A stretch of DNA of 64,000 nucleotides from Pedobacter yulinensis (lineage in GTDB: Bacteria > Bacteroidota > Bacteroidia > Sphingobacteriales > Sphingobacteriaceae), in NCBI RefSeq assembly GCF_003029735.1, contig NZ_KZ686268.1, forward strand, positions 1,475,769 to 1,539,768. Reading direction: 5' to 3'. Positions within the stretch are counted from its first letter, which is position 1. Every line of letters begins with the position of its first letter. The position numbers were made by a program, and so were the translations under genes. Positions 9,407-18,521 of the stretch are shown here, piece by piece. The notes under the pieces were generated by a model. The model saw only the letters and a program-made list of their open reading frames with translations, was not told where the DNA came from and ran no database searches.

Positions 9407-9469
9407 AGGTTGTTTACCGCAGCAGCGGCGTTTACCCAAAACGTTGTTGCGCAGTGAACAACCTTTTTT
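9407..9469 (+). terminator. Terminator after sucAB
   Basis: Long hairpin: AGGTTGTTTAC (9407-9417) pairs with GTGAACAACCT (9454-9464) and the inner CGCAGCAGCG (9418-9427) pairs with CGTTGTTGCG (9442-9451) using G-U pairs, with a two-base bulge. A T-run at 9464-9469 follows. Confidence 0.8.
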
Positions 9470-9480
9470 AATTTCCTGAT

Positions 9481-10191
9481 ATGCGTTTTTTGAAGATACT
9501 TATTCTTTTAACCTGCTTATTTCCCGTGGCTGTCAGCGCCCAAACTGTTACCCAGCAAACCGGCTGGGGCATGTTTATGAACAATACACGCATCAATGAA
9601 AAATGGGGTGCCTATTTTGACGTGCAGGTTCGCAGTCAGGATGAATGGGACGGCGTGCGCAGTGTCCTGATCCGCCCTGGTATCCAGTACTTTTTTAATA
9701 AGAACCATAATGTCATTGTTGGTTACCTGTTTACACCGACCTTTCACCAGATGGATGGATTTAAGGATAACTTGCAAACCGAACACCGCATCTGGGAACA
9801 ATACATCTTTACGCACGCCATCAGGACCGCCGGAATCACCCACCGCGCGCGGCTTGAACAGCGATTTATTGAGGGCTTAAATGGTGGGCCGGATATTTTT
9901 TCACAGCGTTTGCGTTATTTCGTCAGGGCTCTGGTACCGTTTGAAAAACCAAATGGTCCTTTTACGCAAGGTTTCTTTGGTGCGATTCAAAATGAGTTCT
10001 TTCTGAATGTTCAAAATAAAGACCGGCTAAACGGGAAAGTGTTCGACCAAAACCGGGCATACGGCGCGCTGGGTTACCGGTTCAGCAAAGCTGTAGACCT
10101 GGAGGCAGGGTACATGAACCAGGCCGTTAAAGGCCGCTCAGGCAACACTGTAAATAACATCGTCCAGCTGGCGGTTTACACCAGGTTTTAA
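9481..10191 (+). CDS. Exported DUF2490 family protein
   Basis: 236 residues with a typical signal peptide (MRFLKILILLTCLFPVAVSAQ, cleavage near residue 21). The rest alternates polar and aromatic residues as in outer-membrane beta-barrels (WGAYFDVQVRSQDEW, IRPGIQYFFNKNHNVIVGY, YTRF at the C-terminus with terminal Phe). This pattern matches the DUF2490 family, whose function is not known. It stands alone between two hairpins, so it is probably a single-gene transcript. The C-terminal aromatic residue supports insertion into the outer membrane; a transport role would be a guess. Confidence 0.75.
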   Translation: MRFLKILILLTCLFPVAVSAQTVTQQTGWGMFMNNTRINEKWGAYFDVQVRSQDEWDGVRSVLIRPGIQYFFNKNHNVIVGYLFTPTFHQMDGFKDNLQTEHRIWEQYIFTHAIRTAGITHRARLEQRFIEGLNGGPDIFSQRLRYFVRALVPFEKPNGPFTQGFFGAIQNEFFLNVQNKDRLNGKVFDQNRAYGALGYRFSKAVDLEAGYMNQAVKGRSGNTVNNIVQLAVYTRF

Positions 10192-10192
10192 T

Positions 10193-10226
10193 AAAAAACG
10201 TCCATACCTCTGTATGGACGTTTTTT
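10193..10226. terminator. Bidirectional terminator
   Basis: Perfect stem CGTCCATAC (10199-10207) / GTATGGACG (10212-10220) with loop CTCT, flanked by A6 on the left and T6 on the right. It serves both the DUF2490 gene and the convergent GIN-domain gene. Confidence 0.9.
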
Positions 10227-10243
10227 ATTTGTGTGTGAAAGCA

Positions 10244-10972
10244 CTATAATCTGGTCACGTTGCCTGAACCGGCCACGCGTTTCTGAACCGAAGGACTGCC
10301 GGCATAACGTATGTTCCCGGAACCGCTGATGGCGGCGTCGAGCCTTTTGCCAACGCTCATGGAGATATTTCCTGATCCGCTGATCGCCGCTTGCAGGTCA
10401 TTCACCTGGAAACTTCTGCCATTCAAACTGCCTGACCCACTAATGGCCACTTCAGCATAGTTCGCTTTTCCCTGTAAATTGACACTTCCTGATCCGCTGA
10501 TGGCACTTTCCATTTTACCGCTGATGTTTGCGGTGACCTGGATTTTACCTGAACCGCTCAGTACGGCTGCCAGTGATGGGCCGGAAAGCGTGCCGTTAAC
10601 TGTCATGTTACCGGATCCTGCCATCATCAGTTTGTCAAGCTTTTTGGCTGTGATGTATGCCGTTACGCGGGAATTTTTGAAACGTTTTTCCCAATCCCAC
10701 CATTTCTTTGAGCTGGGCCTGATTACCAGGACACCATCCTCTTTTTCGGTAACCAGTTCAGAAATGGCCTCCTGGTCGCCTTCGAACCGGATCGATTCGC
10801 TGTTGCCCAGGCGTATCACGACATCAATGCTGCCACCCGAGGCAACACCGTGGAAATCCCTGACCTGCTGCTTTGCGGGGCGGGAATTATTGATTTCTGT
10901 AGGCCTGGCAGCCTTCATAGAGTAAGAAAGGATTATAATAAAGGCCAGGCAAGAGGTAATTAACTTTTTCAT
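10244..10972 (-). CDS. Exported GIN-domain (DUF2807) protein
   Basis: 242 residues with an N-terminal signal peptide (MKKLITSCLAFIIILSYSMKA). The mature part starts with the DFHGVASGGSIDVVIRLG segment typical of the head-GIN (DUF2807) family and then shows about six repeats of roughly 18-22 residues containing SGSG or AGSG (MMAGSGNM, VLSGSGKI, AISGSGSV, AISGSGSL, AISGSGNI twice, VAGSGNV). This is the pattern of a beta-solenoid. Such proteins are common, abundant and uncharacterised envelope proteins of Bacteroidota. The gene is monocistronic. A more divergent relative lies at 57741-58337. Confidence 0.85.
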   Translation of the reverse strand: MKKLITSCLAFIIILSYSMKAARPTEINNSRPAKQQVRDFHGVASGGSIDVVIRLGNSESIRFEGDQEAISELVTEKEDGVLVIRPSSKKWWDWEKRFKNSRVTAYITAKKLDKLMMAGSGNMTVNGTLSGPSLAAVLSGSGKIQVTANISGKMESAISGSGSVNLQGKANYAEVAISGSGSLNGRSFQVNDLQAAISGSGNISMSVGKRLDAAISGSGNIRYAGSPSVQKRVAGSGNVTRL

Positions 10973-11084
10973 GTTCTTGGTTTTTAGGTCTGCGTGCGTT
11001 TTCTAATAAGACGCAACGTATTCCGTTTCGTTGCAGCTTTTCGAAAATTTAACATTTTGTCAAAACAGGGTTCTGTGTGGCCTT

Positions 11085-11127
11085 AAAACAAAATGAGGTT
11101 GTCCCAACAAGGGGCGACAACCTCATT
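11085..11127 (-). terminator. Terminator after the M1 peptidase gene
   Basis: AATGAGGTTGTC (11092-11103) pairs perfectly with GACAACCTCATT (11116-11127). Read on the minus strand it is followed by TTTTGTTTT, so it ends the CocE-M1 operon. Confidence 0.82.
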
Positions 11128-11199
11128 CTTATCAATTTACCGGGGACAGCGGCGTACCCGGCCTGAATCAAGCAGCTGGTTTCAGCAAAACGTTTGCGC

Positions 11200-12873
11200 C
11201 TAGCGAACTTCCTGCGTCAGCACGTAAAAGTTCGGATCGACCAGGACACCGCCTGCCTTCGCCGGGTTGCTGGCCCTGACAAGCTTCCAATCGGTGGTGG
11301 GTTTGATCCATGTAAATGTATTTCCGTCTGTTGCCACTTTAACCGGCATGTTAAAGCCCGCAACAACGCCAGACCAACGGCAACTCAGCTGGTTGTTCTG
11401 GATCTTATATTCCAGTACAGGCGGTTTTGTATGCCTGAGGTATTGATCAAAAATTTTGGAAAGATCAATGCCGCTCTGTTTGCTCATGAAATTTTCAATC
11501 TCGGCGGTCGTTACGGTGCGGTGGTAGAAGGTCTTGCCGAGTCCGCGCAGCATTTGTCTGAATTTTTCATCGTCAGCAACGAGCTGCCTGATCGTGTGGA
11601 TCATGTTTGCACCTTTCGGATACATATCGCCTGAGCCTTCTTTGTTGACATCATACGGGCCGATAATGGGAACATCGTTCGCAATGCCTTTGCGAATGCC
11701 CTGTACATAGGCAGAGCCGGTCTCCCTGCTCTCCAGACACTCCAGGAAGAGTGTTTCCGAATAATTGGTGAAACTTTCGTGGATCCACATGTCGGCAATG
11801 TCTCTGGCGGTAATGTTATTGCCAAACCATTCGTGACCGCTTTCATGCACGGTGATGAAGTCGAATTTCAGTCCATGTCCGGTACCACTGAGGTCACGGC
11901 CAAGGTAGCCGTTGCGGAACTGGTTGCCGTAGGCCACGGCACTCTGGTGTTCCATACCCAGGTGCGGAGCCTGGACAAGTTTGTAGCCATCCTCATAAAA
12001 GGGGTAGGGGCCGAACCAGTGTTCAAAACATTTCAGCATGGGTTTTACATCGCGGTCCCAGTGTGGCCTGGCGCGGGTACTGTCTTCTGCGAGCGACCAG
12101 AAATCGAGGTCCAGCCTGCCTTTTTCGCCCTCATAAGAATCCTGCCAATGGGCATATCTGCCGATGTAAAACGTCACATTGTAATTGTTTATCGGGTTTC
12201 CGACAAACCAATTGTACTGTACATAGCCATTTTTAAGGTCGGTAATGCCACGGAGCCGCCCATTGCTGATTTCCTGCAGACCCTTGGGTACAGCAATGCT
12301 AATGAGCATGCTGTCTACTTCATCGCTTTGGTGGTCCTTGTTCGGCCACCACACGCTTGCGCCCAGGCCCTGACAGGCAACTGATGCCCATGGATTGCCG
12401 CTCTTATCTGTTTTGTAAATAAAACCTCCATCCCAGGGTGCGTTTTTGGCAATTTTCGGCGAGCCGGAATAGACAACTGTAAAACGATCCTTACTGCCTT
12501 TTTTTATCGGCTTGGGGAAAGTTACGAACACCGCAGCTGCTTCGCGGGTAAAGCGCAGTTCTTTGTCCTGGTAAATGACCTTTTCTACTTTCAGCTCCGG
12601 AAACAGATCAAACTGCAGCCGGTTAAAATCCTGGGTAGCAGTGAAGGCGAAGAGGTTGCTGCCGCTAACACGTTTTTCGTCGAGATCCATACGCACATCG
12701 AGGTGGTAATAGTTGATGTCGTAACAGCTGCGCAGGGGTGTTATTTTGCCGCGCAGGCTATCTGCCCGGGTGTGTGATTCCTTAGGTTTCAGCAGTTGCG
12801 CATTGCTTTGTGCAGCATAAAAAAGGGGTGCAAGCACAGCCAGCATACGCAGCAGAATACAGGTTCGTTTCAT
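11200..12873 (-). CDS. Exported M1-family metallopeptidase
   Basis: 557 residues with a signal peptide (cleavage near AAQSNAQ). The gluzincin zinc site is complete: H343-E-S-G-H347 with the third ligand E366 in WIHESFTNYSE, and the aminopeptidase N-terminal-binding motif appears as GMEHQ (306-310) in place of GAMEN. M1 enzymes remove N-terminal residues from peptides; the signal peptide places this one in the periplasm or outside. It is shorter than full-length aminopeptidase N because the large C-terminal helical domain is absent, which is common in Bacteroidota members. It follows the CocE-like gene by 7 bp in an operon, suggesting joint peptide or ester breakdown. Confidence 0.9.
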   Translation of the reverse strand: MKRTCILLRMLAVLAPLFYAAQSNAQLLKPKESHTRADSLRGKITPLRSCYDINYYHLDVRMDLDEKRVSGSNLFAFTATQDFNRLQFDLFPELKVEKVIYQDKELRFTREAAAVFVTFPKPIKKGSKDRFTVVYSGSPKIAKNAPWDGGFIYKTDKSGNPWASVACQGLGASVWWPNKDHQSDEVDSMLISIAVPKGLQEISNGRLRGITDLKNGYVQYNWFVGNPINNYNVTFYIGRYAHWQDSYEGEKGRLDLDFWSLAEDSTRARPHWDRDVKPMLKCFEHWFGPYPFYEDGYKLVQAPHLGMEHQSAVAYGNQFRNGYLGRDLSGTGHGLKFDFITVHESGHEWFGNNITARDIADMWIHESFTNYSETLFLECLESRETGSAYVQGIRKGIANDVPIIGPYDVNKEGSGDMYPKGANMIHTIRQLVADDEKFRQMLRGLGKTFYHRTVTTAEIENFMSKQSGIDLSKIFDQYLRHTKPPVLEYKIQNNQLSCRWSGVVAGFNMPVKVATDGNTFTWIKPTTDWKLVRASNPAKAGGVLVDPNFYVLTQEVR

Positions 12874-12880
12874 ATCGGTA

Positions 12881-14746
12881 TTATTTCAAGACGGTGAGTT
12901 TAATAGATGAGGCATTTTTTACGTCATGGTAAATTCGCTGGGTTGCCTTCTGGAAGTCTGCCGGCTCAGCATCGTAAATGTTCATAAATTTCTGCGGGTT
13001 CCTGTCGGCCAGCGGGAACCAGGAATTTTGAACCTGGACCATAATGCGGTGACCCTTTTTAAAGGTATGTGCCACATCTGGCAGGCTGTAATTTACCCGG
13101 GTTACCACGCCCGGGCTAAAAGGCTCCGGTTTTTCAAAACTATTGCGGTATTTGCCACGCATGATCTCGCCGCGAACAAGCATCTGGTATCCGGCCATCA
13201 GCACGTTCTGCGGATTTGGCTGGGGATCGGGTTCGTTTTCGGGGTAAACATCGATCAATTTGACAACGTAATCGGCGTCGGTACCGGAGGTCGATACCAG
13301 GAGGTCGGCAGTAAGCGGTCCCGCCAGGGTGATGTCTTCGCTTAGAACATCGCTTTGGTAAACCACTACGTCAGGACGGCGGGCTGCAAAACGCTGGTCA
13401 TCGATCATGTATTCCCGGCTGCGGCGGTGCTGCACGCCGTCCTGATAGGGTACCGGCTTGTTCGGGTCGCTAACATACTCATCCCAGCTATCTGTGCGTT
13501 GTGGCTTATCAAAACCGAGTTTACCGCCCGGCTGGAAAAAGAGCGTCTTTTGCTCGGTTTCTTTTGGCGGCCATGCTGTGAATTTTTTCCAGGTGTTGCT
13601 CCCGGTTACAAAAATTGTGGCTTCTGCCGGATTGAATGAACCTTCGCCCTTCAGGTGGTGTTTGAAAAAGGGCAGCTCCAGCTCTCGCTGGTACCAGGTA
13701 CTCGTTGCCTGGCCGAAACGGATGTCGCCAAAGAAATCGCCTGCCGAGCGCACCCAGCCGCCGTGGAACCAGGGTCCGGCTACCAGGATGTTATTCGCGC
13801 CTGGGTTCTGCTTTTCAATAGCCTTATAGGTGGCAAAGGTGCCATAGGCATCTTCGGCATCGAAGAAACCGCCCACCACCATAACGGCAGGTTTAACGCC
13901 TGTAAGGTGTGGGGTAATAACCCTGGCTTTCCAGAAGGTGTCCAGGTTGGGGTGTTTAAAGAGGTTGTTCCAGAACCGGATGCTGTCTGCGAAGTATTTT
14001 TCCTTCAGGTTCTTGATGCTGCCTGCTTCCAGGTAAAAGCGGTAGTTGTCTTGGACCGGATAGGCGAATGGTTTCGGCCCCCGGTCTGGCGTAATGGGCG
14101 CTGGCCTGGGAACGCCGAAAGAAGACATAAAAGAAAAAGCATCCATCAGGAACAGGGCGCCGTTGTGGTGAAAGTCATCGCCAACAAACCAATCTGTTAC
14201 CGGAGCCTGCGGCGATACTGCCCTGAGTGCCGGATGCGCCCCAGGCAGGGCGGCGGTTGAGTAGAAGCCCGGATAAGAAATGCCATACATGCCGGCTTTT
14301 CCGTTATTGCCTTTGACGTTCTTTAACAACCAGTCTATGGTATCATAAGTATCTGTACTTTCGTCGATATCTTTTTTTGAGTTTTTTTTTGCCTGATGGG
14401 GGCGAATGTCGTCAAACGTTCCTTCGCTCATCCAGCGCCCGCGCACGTCCTGGTACACAAAAATGAACCCTTCACGCGCAAAAAGCGGATCAGGTCCCAG
14501 CGAGGTCTTCATGGCTTCGCCGTAAGGAGCAACCGTATAAGGCGTGCGGTTGAGCAGGATCGGATATTTCCTGGACTGATCTTTTGGCAGATAAATCGAA
14601 GTGAACAACTTGATGCCATCCCGCATGGGAATGCGGCGTTCAACTTTTGTGTAGTGCTGCGCAATGTAGGCGGAGTCGGTTTCCTGCGCATCAGCCGTCA
14701 GGCTCAGAAAAAACAGGATGACGAGAAAAGAAAATCTGGTGTTCAT
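12881..14746 (-). CDS. Exported CocE/NonD-family hydrolase (S15-like)
   Basis: 621 residues, signal peptide ending at TADAQ. The alpha/beta-hydrolase nucleophile elbow is G155-I-S157-Y-P-G160, preceded by the VYQDVRGRWMSEG segment typical of the X-Pro dipeptidyl-peptidase/CocE family. The C-terminal third (GPLTADLLVSTSGTDADYVVKLIDVYPE onwards, about residue 475 on) is the jelly-roll C-terminal domain of S15 proteins, with the acid D and H expected before it. Members hydrolyse acyl esters, beta-lactam side chains or prolyl dipeptides; the substrate cannot be read from sequence. It is the first gene of an operon with the M1 peptidase. Confidence 0.9.
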   Translation of the reverse strand: MNTRFSFLVILFFLSLTADAQETDSAYIAQHYTKVERRIPMRDGIKLFTSIYLPKDQSRKYPILLNRTPYTVAPYGEAMKTSLGPDPLFAREGFIFVYQDVRGRWMSEGTFDDIRPHQAKKNSKKDIDESTDTYDTIDWLLKNVKGNNGKAGMYGISYPGFYSTAALPGAHPALRAVSPQAPVTDWFVGDDFHHNGALFLMDAFSFMSSFGVPRPAPITPDRGPKPFAYPVQDNYRFYLEAGSIKNLKEKYFADSIRFWNNLFKHPNLDTFWKARVITPHLTGVKPAVMVVGGFFDAEDAYGTFATYKAIEKQNPGANNILVAGPWFHGGWVRSAGDFFGDIRFGQATSTWYQRELELPFFKHHLKGEGSFNPAEATIFVTGSNTWKKFTAWPPKETEQKTLFFQPGGKLGFDKPQRTDSWDEYVSDPNKPVPYQDGVQHRRSREYMIDDQRFAARRPDVVVYQSDVLSEDITLAGPLTADLLVSTSGTDADYVVKLIDVYPENEPDPQPNPQNVLMAGYQMLVRGEIMRGKYRNSFEKPEPFSPGVVTRVNYSLPDVAHTFKKGHRIMVQVQNSWFPLADRNPQKFMNIYDAEPADFQKATQRIYHDVKNASSIKLTVLK

Positions 14747-14946
14747 TTAGAGGTATTGGTTATCGAACCGGGTGCAGGGATGCGCTGTGCAGCGGCGAAC
14801 CTGGACCACCGGTTTGTCTTGATGCTAAGATAGGTATTGTTCGTTTGCAGTGTGGCAACCGGTGGTAAAAGATTTGTTAGTCGCAACAATCTCATTTTTA
14901 AAAGGCTTTGCGCCCAAGGCCAATGGCCGGGCTAACTTCCTGCTGC

Positions 14947-14980
14947 TTTGTAGGTTTTTTCTTACCTTTGCCCGAACAAA
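14947..14980 (+). promoter_or_regulatory. Promoter of lpd
   Basis: TTTG (14947-14950), 22 bp, TACCTTTG (14973-14980): a good match to the Bacteroidota -33/-7 pattern. Transcription would start about 14987, some 8 bases before the ATG at 14995. Confidence 0.6.
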
Positions 14981-14994
14981 AAAACGAAAAATCT

Positions 14995-16401
14995 ATGCAA
15001 TACGACGTCGTTGTGATCGGCTCCGGTCCGGGTGGATATGTTAGCGCCATTCGGTGCGCGCAGTTGGGACTTAAAACTGCAGTTATTGAGAAATACAAGA
15101 CTTTCGGCGGTACCTGCCTCAACGTAGGTTGTATCCCCTCAAAAGCGCTGCTCGATTCCTCAGAACATTACCACAATGCTGCCCATACTTTTGGTACGCA
15201 TGGCATCGGTCTGAAAGACCTCAGCGTTGATATGAAGCAGATGATTGCCCGTAAAGATGATGTGGTGCAGCAAAATACGGCGGGCATCCAGTACCTGTTC
15301 AAAAAGAACAAAATAGACAGTTACCAGGGCGTAGGCTCATTCAAAGATAAAAATACAATCGTGGTGCGGAACGAGGCAGGCCAGGAGGAGACCATTACCA
15401 CACGTCATGTCATCATCGCCACCGGCTCAAAGCCGACATCGCTTCCTTTCCTTCCGGTCGATAAACAGCGTATCATTACCTCGACCGAGGCCCTGAACCT
15501 GCAGGAAGTTCCGAAACACCTGATCATTATTGGTGGTGGGGTAATCGGGCTCGAGCTTGGGTCTGTTTACGCACGTCTGGGCGCTAAGGTATCGGTTGTA
15601 GAGTACCTGAAATCGATCATTCCAACTATGGATGGCGGTCTTGGTAAGGAATTGCAACGGGTGCTGAAAAAATCGCTTGGTATGGAATTTTTACTCGGCC
15701 ACAAAGTAACCGGTGCACAGGCGAACGGTGAAACGGTAACCGTTTCAATGGAAAATGCCAAGGGCGAGGCGATCACGCTTGAGGGTGATTACTGCATTGT
15801 GGCCGTAGGCCGAACCGCTTACACCGACGGTCTGGGCCTGGAAAATATCGGTATCAAGACCGAAGATCGCGGAAACAAAATTTCGGTTAATGAACACCTG
15901 GAAACAGCCGTAGCAGGCGTATATGCCATCGGCGATGTCATTAAAGGGGCAATGCTTGCACACAAAGCAGAAGATGAGGGTATTTATGTTGCAGAACGGA
16001 TTGCCGGTCAGAAGCCGCATATCAATTATAACCTGATTCCGGGCGTGGTATATACCTGGCCGGAAGTTGCTTCGGTAGGCGAGACCGAAGAGCAGCTGAA
16101 AGAACGCGGGGTTAAGTATAAAGCAGGATCTTTTCCTTTTAAGGCCAGCGGACGCGCCAAAGCAAGCATGGATACCGACGGTTTTGTGAAGGTACTGGCC
16201 GATGCTGCAACCGACGAAATTCTGGGCGTACACATGATCGGTCCGCGGGCGGCAGACATGATTGCCGAAGCGGTTGTTGCCATGGAGTTCCGTGCTTCTG
16301 CCGAAGACATTGCGCGCATTTGCCATGCCCACCCTACGTACACAGAGGCCCTGAAAGAAGCTGCACTCGCAGCAACCGACAACCGGCCTATTCATATTTA
16401 G
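14995..16401 (+). CDS. lpd: Dihydrolipoyl dehydrogenase (E3)
   Basis: 468-residue FAD disulfide oxidoreductase that reoxidises dihydrolipoate in the 2-oxoacid dehydrogenase complexes. FAD motif GSGPGG (9-14), redox pair C41-L-N-V-G-C46, NAD motif GGGVIGLELG, the second FAD segment YAIGDV and the C-terminal dimer-interface acid-base pair in HAHPTYTEA are all present. The ATG at 14995 starts directly at the FAD motif; the longer frame from 14908 reads through the promoter and is rejected. Same strand as sucAB but a separate transcript with its own promoter and terminator. Confidence 0.96.
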   Translation: MQYDVVVIGSGPGGYVSAIRCAQLGLKTAVIEKYKTFGGTCLNVGCIPSKALLDSSEHYHNAAHTFGTHGIGLKDLSVDMKQMIARKDDVVQQNTAGIQYLFKKNKIDSYQGVGSFKDKNTIVVRNEAGQEETITTRHVIIATGSKPTSLPFLPVDKQRIITSTEALNLQEVPKHLIIIGGGVIGLELGSVYARLGAKVSVVEYLKSIIPTMDGGLGKELQRVLKKSLGMEFLLGHKVTGAQANGETVTVSMENAKGEAITLEGDYCIVAVGRTAYTDGLGLENIGIKTEDRGNKISVNEHLETAVAGVYAIGDVIKGAMLAHKAEDEGIYVAERIAGQKPHINYNLIPGVVYTWPEVASVGETEEQLKERGVKYKAGSFPFKASGRAKASMDTDGFVKVLADAATDEILGVHMIGPRAADMIAEAVVAMEFRASAEDIARICHAHPTYTEALKEAALAATDNRPIHI

Positions 16402-16412
16402 TTGCCACGATG

Positions 16413-16442
16413 ACGGGCCTGCAGGCAGGCCCGTTGTTTTTT
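16413..16442 (+). terminator. Terminator after lpd
   Basis: ACGGGCCTGC (16413-16422) pairs with GCAGGCCCGT (16425-16434), followed by TGTTTTTT. Confidence 0.85.
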
Positions 16443-16490
16443 AACCGGCGCACAGCCGGGATACGGGAAACCCTGTTCCTTTTAGCATAG

Positions 16491-17681
16491 ATGTTTTTGG
16501 AAGTTTTGAGACAAAAGAACGAACCAGCTCCGCGCGGCCGCCTGTCATACCCAAACCGGGTGCGGCTTGCCGTTTCCCTTTTTTATTTCGGGCAGGGAAT
16601 TGCCTTTGCATCCTGGGCCAGCCGCATTCCGGATATCAAAAATACGCTCCACTTGTCTGATGCCCAGCTGGGCAGCATTCTGCTTGCCCTCCCGCTCGGT
16701 CAGCTCCTGACCATGCCGTTTTCGGGCCGACTCGTGACCCGGTTCGGCAGTGAAAAGGTACTTACAGCAACAGTACCGCTTTATGCCCTTGCTTTGACCA
16801 ATTTGGGCCTGGCCACCTCAGACTGGCAGTTATTCCTGTTCCTGTTTTTATTTGGGGTGGTGGGCAACATGTGTAACATTTCATTGAATACCCAGGGAGT
16901 CGCGGCAGAAAAATTGTTCCCGAAGCCCATCATGACTTCGTTTCATGGGGTTTGGAGCATTGCCGGCTTTAGCGGCGCGCTGCTTGGCCTGCTGATGATC
17001 AACCTTGGCCTGACGCCTTACACCCATTTCTGGATCATTGCCATGCTGTCCTGGCTGAACGTTTTTCTGAATTTTAAGTTCCTGGCGGGGGGCATTGACC
17101 CGGCAGCCCAGACGCGCAAGAAGTTTCTGAGCAAACCCGAGGGCATGCTGGTTCAGCTCGGCATTATCGGTTTTTGCAGCATGGCTACTGAAGGCGCCAT
17201 GTTTGACTGGAGCGGAGTTTACTTCCGCGAGATCATTCATGCACCTTCTTCGCTCGTGGTGCTCGGCTATGCTTCTTTTATGATCATGATGGCAACCGGC
17301 CGGTTCATTGGCGACCGGCTTATTGATCGTTTTGGCAGGCGCCGGCTCATGCAGACCAGTGGTCTGGTGATCTCGGCAGGCATGTTTATTTCGGTGTTTT
17401 TTCCCTACATCGTTCCGGCTACTGCCGGATTTATGCTGGTGGGACTCGGTGTGTCGAGTATTGTGCCGACTGTTTACAGCGTTGCAGGCAAAAATGCGAA
17501 GGTGGCGCCTGGTATGGCCATTGCCATGGTATCCAGCGTCAGTTACCTTGGCTTTCTGATGGGCCCGCCGCTGATCGGTTACATTTCGGCCCTTTCCAAC
17601 CTGCAATACTCGTATGCGGTGATTGGCTGCTTTGGTTTGCTCATGTGTTTCATGGTTGGGAGAATCAAAGCCATCAATTAA
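16491..17681 (+). CDS. MFS transporter
   Basis: 396 residues with about twelve hydrophobic segments. The loop after segment 2 has the major-facilitator motif A form (GRLVTRFGSEKV) and a second copy appears mid-protein (GDRLIDRFGRRRLMQ), marking the two six-helix halves. Sequence character (WASRIPDIKNTLHLSD, then LGSILLALPLGQLL) resembles the YbjJ-like group of MFS proteins. The substrate is unknown. The gap to the next gene is about 66 bp with no clear terminator, so read-through into the Lgt-like operon is possible. Confidence 0.85.
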   Translation: MFLEVLRQKNEPAPRGRLSYPNRVRLAVSLFYFGQGIAFASWASRIPDIKNTLHLSDAQLGSILLALPLGQLLTMPFSGRLVTRFGSEKVLTATVPLYALALTNLGLATSDWQLFLFLFLFGVVGNMCNISLNTQGVAAEKLFPKPIMTSFHGVWSIAGFSGALLGLLMINLGLTPYTHFWIIAMLSWLNVFLNFKFLAGGIDPAAQTRKKFLSKPEGMLVQLGIIGFCSMATEGAMFDWSGVYFREIIHAPSSLVVLGYASFMIMMATGRFIGDRLIDRFGRRRLMQTSGLVISAGMFISVFFPYIVPATAGFMLVGLGVSSIVPTVYSVAGKNAKVAPGMAIAMVSSVSYLGFLMGPPLIGYISALSNLQYSYAVIGCFGLLMCFMVGRIKAIN

Positions 17682-17747
17682 ATAGCCAACACTTTGGTTA
17701 TTTTGTTATTTTAGCCCCATGGGCGCGCATGGGCCCCGCTGCTTATC

Positions 17748-18521
17748 TTGAATTTCCCAATCGCTTTTGATATCAATGGTCATACCCTTTACCTGCACGC
17801 CATTGCAGAATGGCTGGCCTTTTTTGCCGGTTTCAGGTATTACCTGCTGCTGCGCCGCAGGGAGGGTGACCAGATAGACAGCGAAAACCGCATTTGGATC
17901 ATCATCGGCTGCATGTTCGGTGCCCTGATCGGGAGCCGGCTGCTGGGCGCGCTTGAAAATTACCCTGAAATGCTCGCCTCCCGGCAAAGGCTATTGTATT
18001 TCTTTACAAATAAGACCATTGTCGGCGGCCTGCTCGGTGGGCTGTTTGGTGTAGAACTGACCAAAAAAATTGTTGGTGAGACGCGCCGGTCGGGCGACCT
18101 GTTCGTTTTTCCGATCATCCTCGCGCTGATCATTGGGCGGCTGGGCTGTTTCAGCATGGGGCTGGCCGAGCAAACGCACGGGTTGCCCGCATCTTTACCC
18201 TGGGCAATCGATCTGGGCGATGGCATCCCCCGCCATCCGGTCAGCCTGTATGAGATTCTGTTTTTATGCCTGCTTTGGTTATATTTAATCTGGCTAAAGC
18301 AAGACCGTCTTCCTGCACCCGGCGGCTTGTTCCGCTTTTTTATGATCGCTTACCTGGTATTCCGTTTTACGCTGGATTTTATAAAACCGCATTTTTCCTG
18401 GGATACGGGCTTGTCGACCATTCAAATGGCGTGTATAGCAGGCCTGGTCTGGTATGCAATAGACCGGGCCCAGCCTGCAGGAAAATTTATAAACAACAAT
18501 CAACACCTACCTGATGCCTGA
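17748..18521 (+). CDS. Divergent Lgt-like (prolipoprotein diacylglyceryl transferase family) membrane protein
   Basis: 257 residues, about seven membrane segments, in the fold class of Lgt, which moves diacylglyceryl from phosphatidylglycerol to lipoprotein cysteines. Family landmarks: VGGLLGG (92-98), GRLGCF (130-135), PRHPVSLYE (161-169) and the late Arg (R206 in VFRFTLDF). Compared with E. coli Lgt from memory, the essential His of the HGGL motif is Val92 here and the Asn of GRIGNF is Cys134, so it is unlikely to be the housekeeping Lgt. The start is TTG at 17748, with no in-frame ATG nearby. It overlaps the radical SAM gene by 8 bp, first in a coupled four-gene operon, suggesting a role in lipid head-group or acyl transfer. 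Confidence 0.75.
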   Translation: MNFPIAFDINGHTLYLHAIAEWLAFFAGFRYYLLLRRREGDQIDSENRIWIIIGCMFGALIGSRLLGALENYPEMLASRQRLLYFFTNKTIVGGLLGGLFGVELTKKIVGETRRSGDLFVFPIILALIIGRLGCFSMGLAEQTHGLPASLPWAIDLGDGIPRHPVSLYEILFLCLLWLYLIWLKQDRLPAPGGLFRFFMIAYLVFRFTLDFIKPHFSWDTGLSTIQMACIAGLVWYAIDRAQPAGKFINNNQHLPDA

